DNA of 15,667 bases from an uncultured Desulfobacteraceae bacterium. Lineage in GTDB: Bacteria; Desulfobacterota; Desulfobacteria; Desulfobacterales; UBA2174. Shown here piece after piece: positions 7,576 through 14,109 of the stretch. The DNA lies in NCBI GenBank assembly GCA_937982505.1, contig CALJLV010000092.1:1-15667 (forward strand). The letters run 5' to 3'. How positions within the stretch are numbered: the stretch's first letter is position 1; the number at the start of each line of letters is the position of its first letter. The notes below the pieces were generated by a model that made no database searches, had not been told where the DNA came from, and saw only the letters and a list, made by a program, of their open reading frames with translations. Position numbers and translations under genes: made by a program.

Positions 7576-8469
7576 TCAAGGAAGGCAAAAGTAGGCCGCC
7601 CGCCGGGGCAGAATATCCACCCGGGTGGGCGTGGCCCCCGACACTTCACCGTCGGGCAAAAGTCTTTTGACCGGCGTGGTGGTGATCGTGGCCTTCTGGC
7701 CGCGGATGAAGCGCACTTCTTTCAGACTCCCGTGGGTTCCCCGGTAGATCCTGGGAAAGCTGGCGATGAGTTTCAGGCGGCTCAGGGGGGCCAGCAGCAC
7801 CACGTCGAAAAGGCCGTCGTCCAGGCGGGCCTCGGGTGCCATGCACATGGCCCCGCCGGTGTAGCGGCTGTTGCAGATCTCCACGAAGCAGTTGTCCACC
7901 GCGATCCGTTCGCCGTCGACATCCAGGGTCAGGCGATGGGGTTTCAGGCCCAGCACCCGGTGAAAGACCCCCGCCGCATAGCCGGCGTCCCCCAGCCAGG
8001 GCAGGCGCGCCGCGGTGACCGCCACGTCGGTGACGAACCCCAGCCCCATGAGGTTGACGAAGTAGCCGGGACCGCCCGGCTGGGTAAAGCGGCAGACATC
8101 CACCGGCCGAAGGCGGCCTCCGGCCAGGGCGTCGAGCCCGTCTTGCACCGAGAGCAGGCCCAGATCCCGGGCAAAAGAGTTTCCCCGGCCGCAGGGGAGG
8201 ATGCCCAGGGGCGGCAGGCGGCGGTCCTCGTCGGCGCGCAGCAGGGTGTTGAGCAACTGGTAGTTGGTGCCGTCGCCGCCGGCGGTGACAAGGGCGTCGC
8301 AGTCGTCCAGGGGCAGTCGCCGTAGGATCTCCGCCGCCTCGGCGTTCGATCGCGTCAGATGCAGATCGAAGCCGATGCCCCGCGCGTGCAATCCCGAATG
8401 CAGAAACGGCATCAGTTTTTTCAACCGCCATCGGCCCGATTGGGCGTTGGCGATCAGCGCGATTTTCAT
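7576..8469 (-). CDS. Diacylglycerol kinase family (DagK/YegS-like) lipid kinase
   Basis: This 297-residue protein has the DAGK catalytic fold. KIALIANAQSGR opens it; the nucleotide-binding GGDGT is at 64-68 and LPCGRGNSFARDLG (91-104) corresponds to the family's GTxND-type loop. The second domain carries the EARLDDGLFDVVLL segment and the late LLPDGE segment that complete the active site. Family members phosphorylate diacylglycerol, phosphatidylglycerol, sphingosine or undecaprenol-type lipids with ATP; the substrate is not predictable here. The GRGNS in place of GTGND/GTANDFA is a mild variation. No good ribosome site lies just before ATG 8469 (an AGGA is 16 bases away). It is downstream of the glycosyltransferase on the same strand, across 160 bases of repeat-rich sequence. 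Confidence 0.9.
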   Translation of the reverse strand: MKIALIANAQSGRWRLKKLMPFLHSGLHARGIGFDLHLTRSNAEAAEILRRLPLDDCDALVTAGGDGTNYQLLNTLLRADEDRRLPPLGILPCGRGNSFARDLGLLSVQDGLDALAGGRLRPVDVCRFTQPGGPGYFVNLMGLGFVTDVAVTAARLPWLGDAGYAAGVFHRVLGLKPHRLTLDVDGERIAVDNCFVEICNSRYTGGAMCMAPEARLDDGLFDVVLLAPLSRLKLIASFPRIYRGTHGSLKEVRFIRGQKATITTTPVKRLLPDGEVSGATPTRVDILPRRAAYFCLP

Positions 8470-8629
8470 TGCGCAGCCATAAATCCTGCGGCAAGTCTTG
8501 GCAAGCTTTGTTTTACCGGCCCGGGCGGCGTCCGGCGCCTTGCCGCTGTCGTCTGGACAACGGCCAGTTCAGCAAGCGGAATGACAACGGGAGGCGGCTG
8601 GCCTTGCGAGGGGTGCCCATCGTCATCCC
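8470..8629. other. Intergenic gap with clustered GTCATYCC repeat pieces
   Basis: No gene is supported between the lipid kinase start and the glycosyltransferase stop. GGAATGAC at 8578-8585 (GTCATTCC on the minus strand) faces GTCATCCC at 8622-8629, and two further GTCATCCC copies follow inside the glycosyltransferase end, at 8643 and 8663. The gap may also hold a promoter for the lipid kinase, but none was clear. Confidence 0.45.
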
Positions 8630-9379
8630 TCAGGATGTCCCTGTCATCCCGAGATCCCCCTTGTCATCCCGAGCGCAGCAAGGGATCTCTGCGGCCCCCC
8701 GATACCAGCGGGCCAGCCGCTCCGGCGCAATGCCGAGATAAAATCCCGCCACCACGAGCTGGTTGATCAGAGTGGGTCTCAGGATCCCCCGATCCCGCCA
8801 GCGGCGGCCGGAAGTGAGCACCGCTGCGTCGAGGGTCACCACCTTTCCCCGCCGCCCCAGGCGCCGCACCAGCACGAAATCTTCCATGATGGGCAGATCC
8901 GGGAAACCGCCCAGGCTCCGGAAGACGTTCGCGGGCAGAAAAATCGCCTGGTCGCCATAAGGGAGGCGTAGGCGCCGTGAGCGCCGGTTGGCCCCGGCCT
9001 CGATCCAGCGGACCATCCGGCCGGGGGCGTCGATGCGCAGGCTGAACGCGCCGCCGGCCACGCCGGGCCGGGCCAGGCACTGGCGGACGAGGGCATCGAA
9101 GCCGGGGGGGAGCCGGGTGTCGGCGTGCAGGAAGAGCAGCATCTTTCCGGCCGCCATGGCCGCCGCGGCGTTCATCTGGCGGGCTCTGCCCGGCGGGGTG
9201 ACGATGGCGTGAACCCCCAGGTGGCGCGCCGATTCCGCGGTGCCGTCGCTGCTGCCGCCGTCGGCCACGATGATCTCGATGTCCTTTCCGGCCCGCGCCG
9301 ATTGCACGGCGGCCGGCAGTTGACCGGCTTCGTCGAGGGTGGGGATGATCACCGTAATCAGCACCCGGGCGGCGGTCAT
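8630..9379 (-). CDS. TIGR04283-type glycosyltransferase (GT2 fold, arsenosugar-biosynthesis family name)
   Basis: This 249-residue cytoplasmic GT-A glycosyltransferase opens with VIIPTLDEAGQL (10-21) and IIVADGGSSDGT (36-47), the nucleotide-sugar site. HADTRLP (85-91) supplies the metal-binding DxD-like aspartate, and PIMEDFVLVRRL (163-174) the conserved ED motif. The TSGRRWRDRGI and LGIAPERLARWY segments are characteristic of TIGR04283. That family is named from clusters with arsenosugar genes, but it is also common without them. The start overlaps the end of the DUF2064 gene by 4 bases (ATGA), so the two are translationally coupled. The last 19 residues (about 231-249) are encoded by a dispersed repeat that also supplies the stop codon, so the natural C-terminus has probably been replaced or extended. 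Confidence 0.9.
   Translation of the reverse strand: MTAARVLITVIIPTLDEAGQLPAAVQSARAGKDIEIIVADGGSSDGTAESARHLGVHAIVTPPGRARQMNAAAAMAAGKMLLFLHADTRLPPGFDALVRQCLARPGVAGGAFSLRIDAPGRMVRWIEAGANRRSRRLRLPYGDQAIFLPANVFRSLGGFPDLPIMEDFVLVRRLGRRGKVVTLDAAVLTSGRRWRDRGILRPTLINQLVVAGFYLGIAPERLARWYRGAAEIPCCARDDKGDLGMTGTS
8642..8689 (-). repeat. Dispersed GTCATCCCGAG repeat, partly duplicated, inside the glycosyltransferase 3' end
   Basis: TGTCATCCCGAG occurs twice on the plus strand, at 8642-8653 and 8662-8673, 20 bases apart. The 29-base unit 8661-8689, read on the minus strand, matches the plus-strand unit at 15494-15522 at 24 of 29 bases. This resembles the small dispersed repeats common in GC-rich Desulfobacterota and related genomes. 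It lies in frame and codes for the residues after AAE of the glycosyltransferase. Confidence 0.65.
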
Positions 9380-10032
9380 GGTTCCGCGGCCTCCCGGACC
9401 GCCAGGTCCTCGGGGCGGTCGATGTCCCGCAGCAGGGAAAGAAGATGGACCCTGGCGCGCGCGGCGGCCAGGGCCGAAAGGGTGTCGCGCAGAACGTGTT
9501 CGGCGCCCCAGGAGATGCCCTGGAACAGCCGCGGCGCCAGTTCAACGAACCTTTTCTGGCGGGCGCCGACAAGGTAGTAGCCGCCATCGGCCGCCGGGCC
9601 GAGGACGATGTCATGATCCGCCAGCCACTGGAACGCTTCGGCCAGGATGGCGGTGGACAGGTCCGGGATGTCCGTGCCGATCAAAGCCGCCGCCGGCGCC
9701 CCCTCGGCGAATGCCGCGGACAAGGCCCGGGCCATGCGCGCGCCGATGTCGCCCTGCCCCTGGGGACGATACGACCACCTTGGCCCGAGCCAGCGCGACA
9801 TTTTTGAGACATCGCCGCCGTCGAAGCGCACCTCCACCGCCACCGCCGGCCGGGCCGCCAGAGCCTCGACCTGTTTGAGGACATGTTCGGTCATGCGGCG
9901 CTGGAGGTCGGCGGCCCCGTCGGCGCCCAGGACCGGGATGAGGCGGGTCTTGGCCCGTCCCGGCACCGGGTAGCGGGTGAAGACGATGAGCCGGGAAAGG
10001 GCGGTTGTTTCAGTGTCTGACATCACGTTCAC
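9376..10032 (-). CDS. DUF2064 / TIGR04282 family transferase (GT-A fold)
   Basis: This 218-residue protein is of the TIGR04282 family, nucleotidyltransferase-like sugar enzymes. FTRYPVPGRAKTRL (18-31) is the N-terminal nucleotide-binding signature. QGQGDIGARM (91-100), GTDIPDLS (119-126), GPAADGGYYLVG (145-156) and DIDRPEDL (203-210) follow in the expected order, with the aspartates placed to bind metal. The reaction is not firmly known for the family; a role in making or using a nucleotide sugar for its coupled partner is inference. It overlaps the TIGR04283 gene by 4 bases and follows the phosphotransferase by 44. The start is unsure: GTG 10032 has GGAGA 11 bases upstream, and ATG 10023, three codons later, is equally possible. 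Confidence 0.88.
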   Translation of the reverse strand: MNVMSDTETTALSRLIVFTRYPVPGRAKTRLIPVLGADGAADLQRRMTEHVLKQVEALAARPAVAVEVRFDGGDVSKMSRWLGPRWSYRPQGQGDIGARMARALSAAFAEGAPAAALIGTDIPDLSTAILAEAFQWLADHDIVLGPAADGGYYLVGARQKRFVELAPRLFQGISWGAEHVLRDTLSALAAARARVHLLSLLRDIDRPEDLAVREAAEP

Positions 10033-10076
10033 AGCCTGAGACTTCTCCGGGAATCTTCAGATGAAAAACAATCTTC

Positions 10077-11117
10077 TCAGTCAACCATCAGCGGCTCGAA
10101 CAGCGAGCGGATAAATCCCAGGTCCATGTAGCGCCGGAGGGTGGCCCAGGTGCCCGGGTTGCGGATGCCGGCATAATCGGTCTGGTAGGCCACCCATCCC
10201 ATGGCTGACCAGGAAATGCCGCGCAGGTGGACGAAGGGGTCCTTCAGGCGCACCCGCTCGGCCAGGGTGTCCTTCAGGTGCCGGTCGCCGATCGCCGCGC
10301 GATAGGCGGCCAGGAACGCCTGCCTGTCCGCCGGCAACATGCGGTAATCGGTCTTCCACAGGGTGGTCAGGGGCGAGCAGAAATGGCACAGGTCCGTTGA
10401 CGGATCGCCCCAGCGGGGCATCTCCCAGTCCACCAGGTGGATCGTGCCCTGTGCGGGGTTGACGATGAAGTTGCCCGAGTTGACCTCGGTGTTGACGATG
10501 GCCGGCCACGGATCGGCCTGAAAGTAGCGCTCCCGGTGCCGCGCCCTGTCGGCCCAGGCCAGCACCTCGCCGAGAAAGCCGCGAATGTCGGGGTCGGCCA
10601 GGTCGGAGGTGAAATAGCGGGCCAGCAGTCCGGCGCACTCGTCGTAGATGAGGCTCAGGGGGTCTCGTTCGCGAATCAGGTGGTTTTGCCCCTCCGCTAC
10701 CGCGACCTGGTGAATTCCGGCCAAAAGCCGGGCGGCGGCCTCCAGATCCGTTCGGTAGTCCAGGGGCCGTCCGGGAAGGTACTCCATGATGCCGACCCCC
10801 CGGGGGATGTGCCGGCGCGAGTCGTCCACGAAATGGGGCCGGGGGGTGTAGCCGCTGTCTTGCAGCAGCTTCAAGGCCTTGTACTCGTAGACGATCTGGT
10901 CCTCGCGGCCGATCTGGGTGCCGATGTTCACCCGCAGGACCAGCTCCAGGTCCGCGGCCACCAGGCGGTAGTTGAGGTTGTACTCCCCCCGGGCCAGCGG
11001 TTCGACCCGGAACCGGCGGCCGGCCATCACCGGCACGCCGGACCAGTCCAGCGCCTCCAGGTAGGCCTGTACGGCCAGGCGCATCTCTGCCATGGGATCC
11101 GCCAGATCGGGCTTCAT
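10077..11117 (-). CDS. APH/choline-kinase-like phosphotransferase with altered catalytic loop
   Basis: This 346-residue protein has the aminoglycoside-phosphotransferase fold. LARGEYNLNYRL (41-52) is the nucleotide-loop strand, followed by LVLRVN with R62 near the usual lysine, VYEYKALKLL (76-85), and GIMEYLPGRPL (109-119) at the hinge. The catalytic loop reads VNTEVNSGNFIV (208-219), so N209 and E211 take the places of the usual histidine and aspartate, while N216 is kept. The metal-binding aspartate is D230 in LVDWEMPRWGDPSTDL. Kinases of this class phosphorylate small hydroxylated compounds such as sugars, choline or amino alcohols. The next two genes on the strand suggest a sugar substrate (inference). 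ATG 11117 was chosen; GAGGA is 13 bases upstream, rather far. The frame is open to 11231, but that extension runs towards a repeat and looks non-coding. Confidence 0.85.
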   Translation of the reverse strand: MKPDLADPMAEMRLAVQAYLEALDWSGVPVMAGRRFRVEPLARGEYNLNYRLVAADLELVLRVNIGTQIGREDQIVYEYKALKLLQDSGYTPRPHFVDDSRRHIPRGVGIMEYLPGRPLDYRTDLEAAARLLAGIHQVAVAEGQNHLIRERDPLSLIYDECAGLLARYFTSDLADPDIRGFLGEVLAWADRARHRERYFQADPWPAIVNTEVNSGNFIVNPAQGTIHLVDWEMPRWGDPSTDLCHFCSPLTTLWKTDYRMLPADRQAFLAAYRAAIGDRHLKDTLAERVRLKDPFVHLRGISWSAMGWVAYQTDYAGIRNPGTWATLRRYMDLGFIRSLFEPLMVD

Positions 11118-11246
11118 GAAAAGTTTTTTGTCCTCGCTGATGGCTGGGTGTCGATTTCCCCTAAATTTTCCAGCAATCTTCAGCCCTCTGACCTGGACCC
11201 CGGGTGAGCGGCGCTGAAAAACCCCGGGCACATCCGGCCTTTTCCC

Positions 11247-11276
11247 GTCATTCCTGACTCCGATCAGGAATCCATG
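11247..11276. repeat. GTCATTCC-type repeat with perfect 8 bp inverted repeat
   Basis: ATTCCTGA (11250-11257) and TCAGGAAT (11264-11271) pair perfectly around a 6-base loop. The flanks GTC and CCATG fit the common dispersed layout GTCATTCC...GGAATCC, related in form to the repeats at 8661 and 15494. It sits between the ABC operon terminator and the phosphotransferase start, and may act as a second terminator or an mRNA stem. Confidence 0.55.
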
Positions 11277-11315
11277 TTGATCGGAACGAGACAGCGGAAG
11301 ATGATCCGGAAAATT

Positions 11316-11340
11316 AAAAAACCGCCGACACCGATGTCAG
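11316..11340 (-). terminator. Intrinsic terminator of the ABC transporter operon
   Basis: Reading the minus strand, CTGACA (11340-11335) pairs with TGTCGG (11330-11325) around a 4-base loop; the stem is 6 bp with one G-U pair. CGG comes next, then a run of six T residues (11321-11316) and further T-rich sequence. It begins 6 bases after the ATPase stop codon, the right place to end this operon. Confidence 0.6.
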
Positions 11341-11345
11341 ACCGT

Positions 11346-12404
11346 TCACACCAGCGACTCGCGGCGCTTTTCGGGGGGTTCCGGGAAAATTCTCACCCTC
11401 TCGGGCGGAAAGACCACCGCCAGGCGCTGGCCCACCGTCCAGCGGCTCTCGGGGGTCAGGGCCACCACCGTGGTGTCGGCGCAGCGGAGCCAGACGCGGG
11501 TGGCCAGGCCCTCGAAGCGGGTCCGGGTGACCTCGCCCGTGACGGCGCCGTCCCCGTTTTCCAAATCCAGGCGGACGTCCTCGGGCCGGATGGTGGCCAG
11601 AGGGCGGTGCCCGTTGCCCGGCGCCTCCGGGGCCCGAAAGCTTCCGAAGGCCGTCACCAGGCGCCCGTTCTCGATCCGTCCGTGGAAGAAGTTTTCGCCG
11701 CCGAAAAAGCGGGCCACCGCCGGGTCGGCGGGCCGGTAGAAAAGCTGGCGAGGGGTGCCGGTCTGGCGCAGCCGGCCGTCGAGCAGAAGGCTCACCCGGT
11801 GGCTCATCATGAGGGCCTCGCTCTGGTCGTGGGTCACAAAAAGGGTCGTCACCCGGGTTTCGGCCTGGATCTGCTGGACGAATTCGCGCATCTGCTGGCG
11901 CAGGTTGGCGTCCAGGCTGCTCAAGGGCTCGTCCAGGAGCAGCACCGCCGGCTGGAGTACCAGGGCCCGGGCCAGGGCGGCACGCTGCTGCTGGCCGCCG
12001 GAGATCTCGTGCACCTTGCGCCGTCCGAGCCCGGCAAGGCCGGTCAATTCCATGACGGCGGCCACCCGGCGGCGGATTGCCCCCGCATCCAGGCCCTGCA
12101 TCTTGAGGCCGAAGCCGATGTTTGCGGCCACGTCGAGAAAAGGAAAGAGCAGGGCCTTTTGAAACACCATCACCACGGCGCGCCGCTCCGGGGGCAGATG
12201 GTCCACCGGGCGGCCGTCGATGAGAATGCGCCCGGCCCGGGGCCGGACAAATCCGGCCACGGCCCGCAGGATGGTGGTCTTGCCGGCCCCGCTGGGACCG
12301 AGCAGGGCCATCATCTCCCCGTCGGCCACCGAAAAGGTCAGATCCTGCACCACTGGTTGAGCACCATAGCCCAGGGCCAGGCTTTCGAGGCGCAATTCAC
12401 CCAT
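11346..12404 (-). CDS. ABC transporter ATP-binding protein with TOBE domain
   Basis: This 352-residue importer ATPase has Walker A GPSGAGKTT (36-44), Q-loop Q82 in VMVFQKALLFPF, signature ISGGQQQR (134-141), Walker B VLLLDEP (154-160) with D-loop SSLD, and the switch histidine H192 in FVTHDQSEAL. After the nucleotide-binding domain (about 1-235), residues of about 265-345 fit a regulatory TOBE domain (LATIRPEDVRLDL, then VALTPESRWTVGQRLAVVFPPERVRIF). This is the layout of spermidine/sulfate/iron-type ATPases. E. coli YnjD, the ATPase of the system whose binding protein this one resembles, is much shorter and lacks that domain. Its ATG shares one base with the upstream permease stop (TGATG), which fixes the start. 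An intrinsic terminator follows. The open frame continues upstream to 12839, but that part is a shadow of the permease. Confidence 0.93.
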   Translation of the reverse strand: MGELRLESLALGYGAQPVVQDLTFSVADGEMMALLGPSGAGKTTILRAVAGFVRPRAGRILIDGRPVDHLPPERRAVVMVFQKALLFPFLDVAANIGFGLKMQGLDAGAIRRRVAAVMELTGLAGLGRRKVHEISGGQQQRAALARALVLQPAVLLLDEPLSSLDANLRQQMREFVQQIQAETRVTTLFVTHDQSEALMMSHRVSLLLDGRLRQTGTPRQLFYRPADPAVARFFGGENFFHGRIENGRLVTAFGSFRAPEAPGNGHRPLATIRPEDVRLDLENGDGAVTGEVTRTRFEGLATRVWLRCADTTVVALTPESRWTVGQRLAVVFPPERVRIFPEPPEKRRESLV

Positions 12405-13198
12405 CAGCGCACCCCCATCAGGCCGCGGCGGCCCAGGTAACGAGCGCTGACCAGCAGCACGAGAAAGGCCGGAGCCACGAAGACCAGGCTCACGGCGGCC
12501 GCCACGGGACGGTCTCCGCTGCCCATGAGGGCAAAGAGCAGGATCGGCAGGGTCAGGACGCGGCCGCCGCCGATGATCAGGGTGCTCAGGTACTGGGACC
12601 AGGAGAGCAGAAAGGAGAAGAGGCCGGCCACCACGATACCCGGCCACACCAGGGGCAGGGTCACCCCCCAGGCCACGGCCCACTCGGAGGCCCCCAGGCA
12701 GCGGGCCTGGTCCTCGAAATCCGGGTCGTAGTTGGCGAACACGCCCCACATGACAAAGACGGTATACGGCAGGCAGACGGTCAGGTGAACCAGGACCACC
12801 CCGGCGAAGGTCTCCGCCAGCCCCAGGCGGATGAACCACAGGTGCAGCCCCATGGCCACCGACAAGGGCGGAACGATGAGCGGCAAGGTCACCAGCACGG
12901 CGGCAAGGGTTTTGCCGCCAAAGGCGTACAGTCCCAGGGCCCGGCCGGCCGGCACCCCGATCACCAGGGAGACGGCCGCGGTCACGGCAGCCAGGAGGGT
13001 GCTTTGAAGCAGTCCTGAAGCCACCTGGCCGCCCGCGGCATCAAGGACGTGCTGCCAGGCGCGCAGCCCCCACTGCTGGGGCCAGAGTCCGGGAAAGAAC
13101 CACCGCTCGCTCAGCGACCAGAGCACCAGGGGCAAAAACGGCAGCCCCACGCTCAGGACGATGCCCGCGGCCAGGGCCTTGGGGTGACGGCGGCTCAT
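12404..13198 (-). CDS. ABC transporter permease (second)
   Basis: This 264-residue inner-membrane subunit has about six hydrophobic helices: near 9-29, 62-84, 97-121, 130-153, 184-208 and 232-251. The cytoplasmic EAA loop that contacts the ATPase is at about 161-189 (FEDQARCLGASEWAVAWG, then LPLVWPGI). It pairs with the preceding permease to make the channel. Its ATG overlaps the end of that permease gene by 4 bases (ATGA), so the start is secure even though the frame remains open to 14059; the upstream part only shadows the first permease. In E. coli the matching YnjC is a single long protein with two such halves; here the halves are separate genes. The permease ends one base into the ATPase start. 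Confidence 0.92.
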   Translation of the reverse strand: MSRRHPKALAAGIVLSVGLPFLPLVLWSLSERWFFPGLWPQQWGLRAWQHVLDAAGGQVASGLLQSTLLAAVTAAVSLVIGVPAGRALGLYAFGGKTLAAVLVTLPLIVPPLSVAMGLHLWFIRLGLAETFAGVVLVHLTVCLPYTVFVMWGVFANYDPDFEDQARCLGASEWAVAWGVTLPLVWPGIVVAGLFSFLLSWSQYLSTLIIGGGRVLTLPILLFALMGSGDRPVAAAVSLVFVAPAFLVLLVSARYLGRRGLMGVR

Positions 13199-14109
13199 CG
13201 GCCCGTCTCCCGGCCCCGGGCCAACCGGTTGAGCCAGACGGAGAGGGCCACGGTGCCCATGACCACCAGGGCGATGATCAGCCCGATGGCGATCCCCTCG
13301 GGCCGGGCCGCCAGGTCCACGTCCATGTAACTCCGGTACGCCCAGACGGGCAGGGACATGGGATAGGTGCGGCCCAGCAGGTAGGGGACTTCGAAGGCCC
13401 CGAAAGTGAAGGCGAAGACGATCAGACAGGCGGCGGCCAGGCTCGGGGCAATGACCGGCAGGAGGATGAAGCGGAAGCGCTGCCAGGCGCCGGCCTTGAG
13501 GGTCCGGCCCACCTCGAGCAGCTCGCCGCCGGCGTTCTGAAGCACCGAGAGGACCATGAGGGTGATAAAGGGGATCTCCTTCCAGACATAGACCAGCAGA
13601 ATCCCGAAGGCCCAGCGGTCGTTGACCAGCAGGGGAAACTCGCCCGGCGATGCGATGAGCCCGGCGCCGGCGGCCAGACGGGCTATCAGCCCGGCCGGGG
13701 CCAGCAGAAACAACATCGATACCGCCACCACCAGGTGGGGCACCGTGAGGGGAACCTGGAGGACGAAATGCACCAGGCGACTGCTCACGGCCCAGCGGGT
13801 GAGGGCCAAAGCCAGGGCGACGCTGAGGATGGCGGCGATGACGGTGCTGGTCAGGGCAATATGGAAGGTCAGCCCCAGGCTGGTGGGAAAGTCCGGGTCC
13901 AGAAGCACCCGGGTGAAATGGTCCGCCGTCAGCTCGGCCATGCCCGCGCCGGGTAGATGGCCTAACGCCTGAAGCGCTCCCAGGGCCAGCCCGCCGCCGA
14001 AGAGCAGCAGCATCACGGCCAGGGCCGGCGCCAAAAGGACCGCCAGGCGCGGATTCCACCCCACGGCGCGGGTGCGCACATCGCGGCCGTTGATCTGCCC
14101 GGAGACCAT
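13195..14109 (-). CDS. ABC transporter permease (first)
   Basis: This 304-residue inner-membrane subunit has a helix at 22-45, a periplasmic stretch with the DHFTRVLLDPDF segment, then helices near 83-108, 117-140, 167-188, 222-247 and 270-294. The EAA loop LLEVGRTLKAGAWQRFRF (about 197-214), followed by ILLPVIAPSL, is well conserved and contacts the ATPase. The sequence between the third and fourth helices is longer than in many permeases. ATG 14109 was chosen because it shares a base with the binding-protein stop (TGATG) and has AAAGGG 5 bases upstream; an in-frame ATG at 14139 would lie inside the binding-protein gene. The next permease overlaps its end by 4 bases. Confidence 0.92.
   Translation of the reverse strand: MVSGQINGRDVRTRAVGWNPRLAVLLAPALAVMLLLFGGGLALGALQALGHLPGAGMAELTADHFTRVLLDPDFPTSLGLTFHIALTSTVIAAILSVALALALTRWAVSSRLVHFVLQVPLTVPHLVVAVSMLFLLAPAGLIARLAAGAGLIASPGEFPLLVNDRWAFGILLVYVWKEIPFITLMVLSVLQNAGGELLEVGRTLKAGAWQRFRFILLPVIAPSLAAACLIVFAFTFGAFEVPYLLGRTYPMSLPVWAYRSYMDVDLAARPEGIAIGLIIALVVMGTVALSVWLNRLARGRETGR

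Noticed and set aside
7563..7580. CTTGA/TCAAG hairpin between the converging ChaN and lipid kinase genes as a bidirectional terminator
   Set aside because: Only 5 bp, overlapping a stop codon, and no T-run on either side.
12405..14059. Long upstream extension of the second permease and similar extension of the ATPase to 12839
   Set aside because: The extensions are frame-shifted readings of the preceding subunit; the stop/start overlaps TGATG and ATGA define the true starts.
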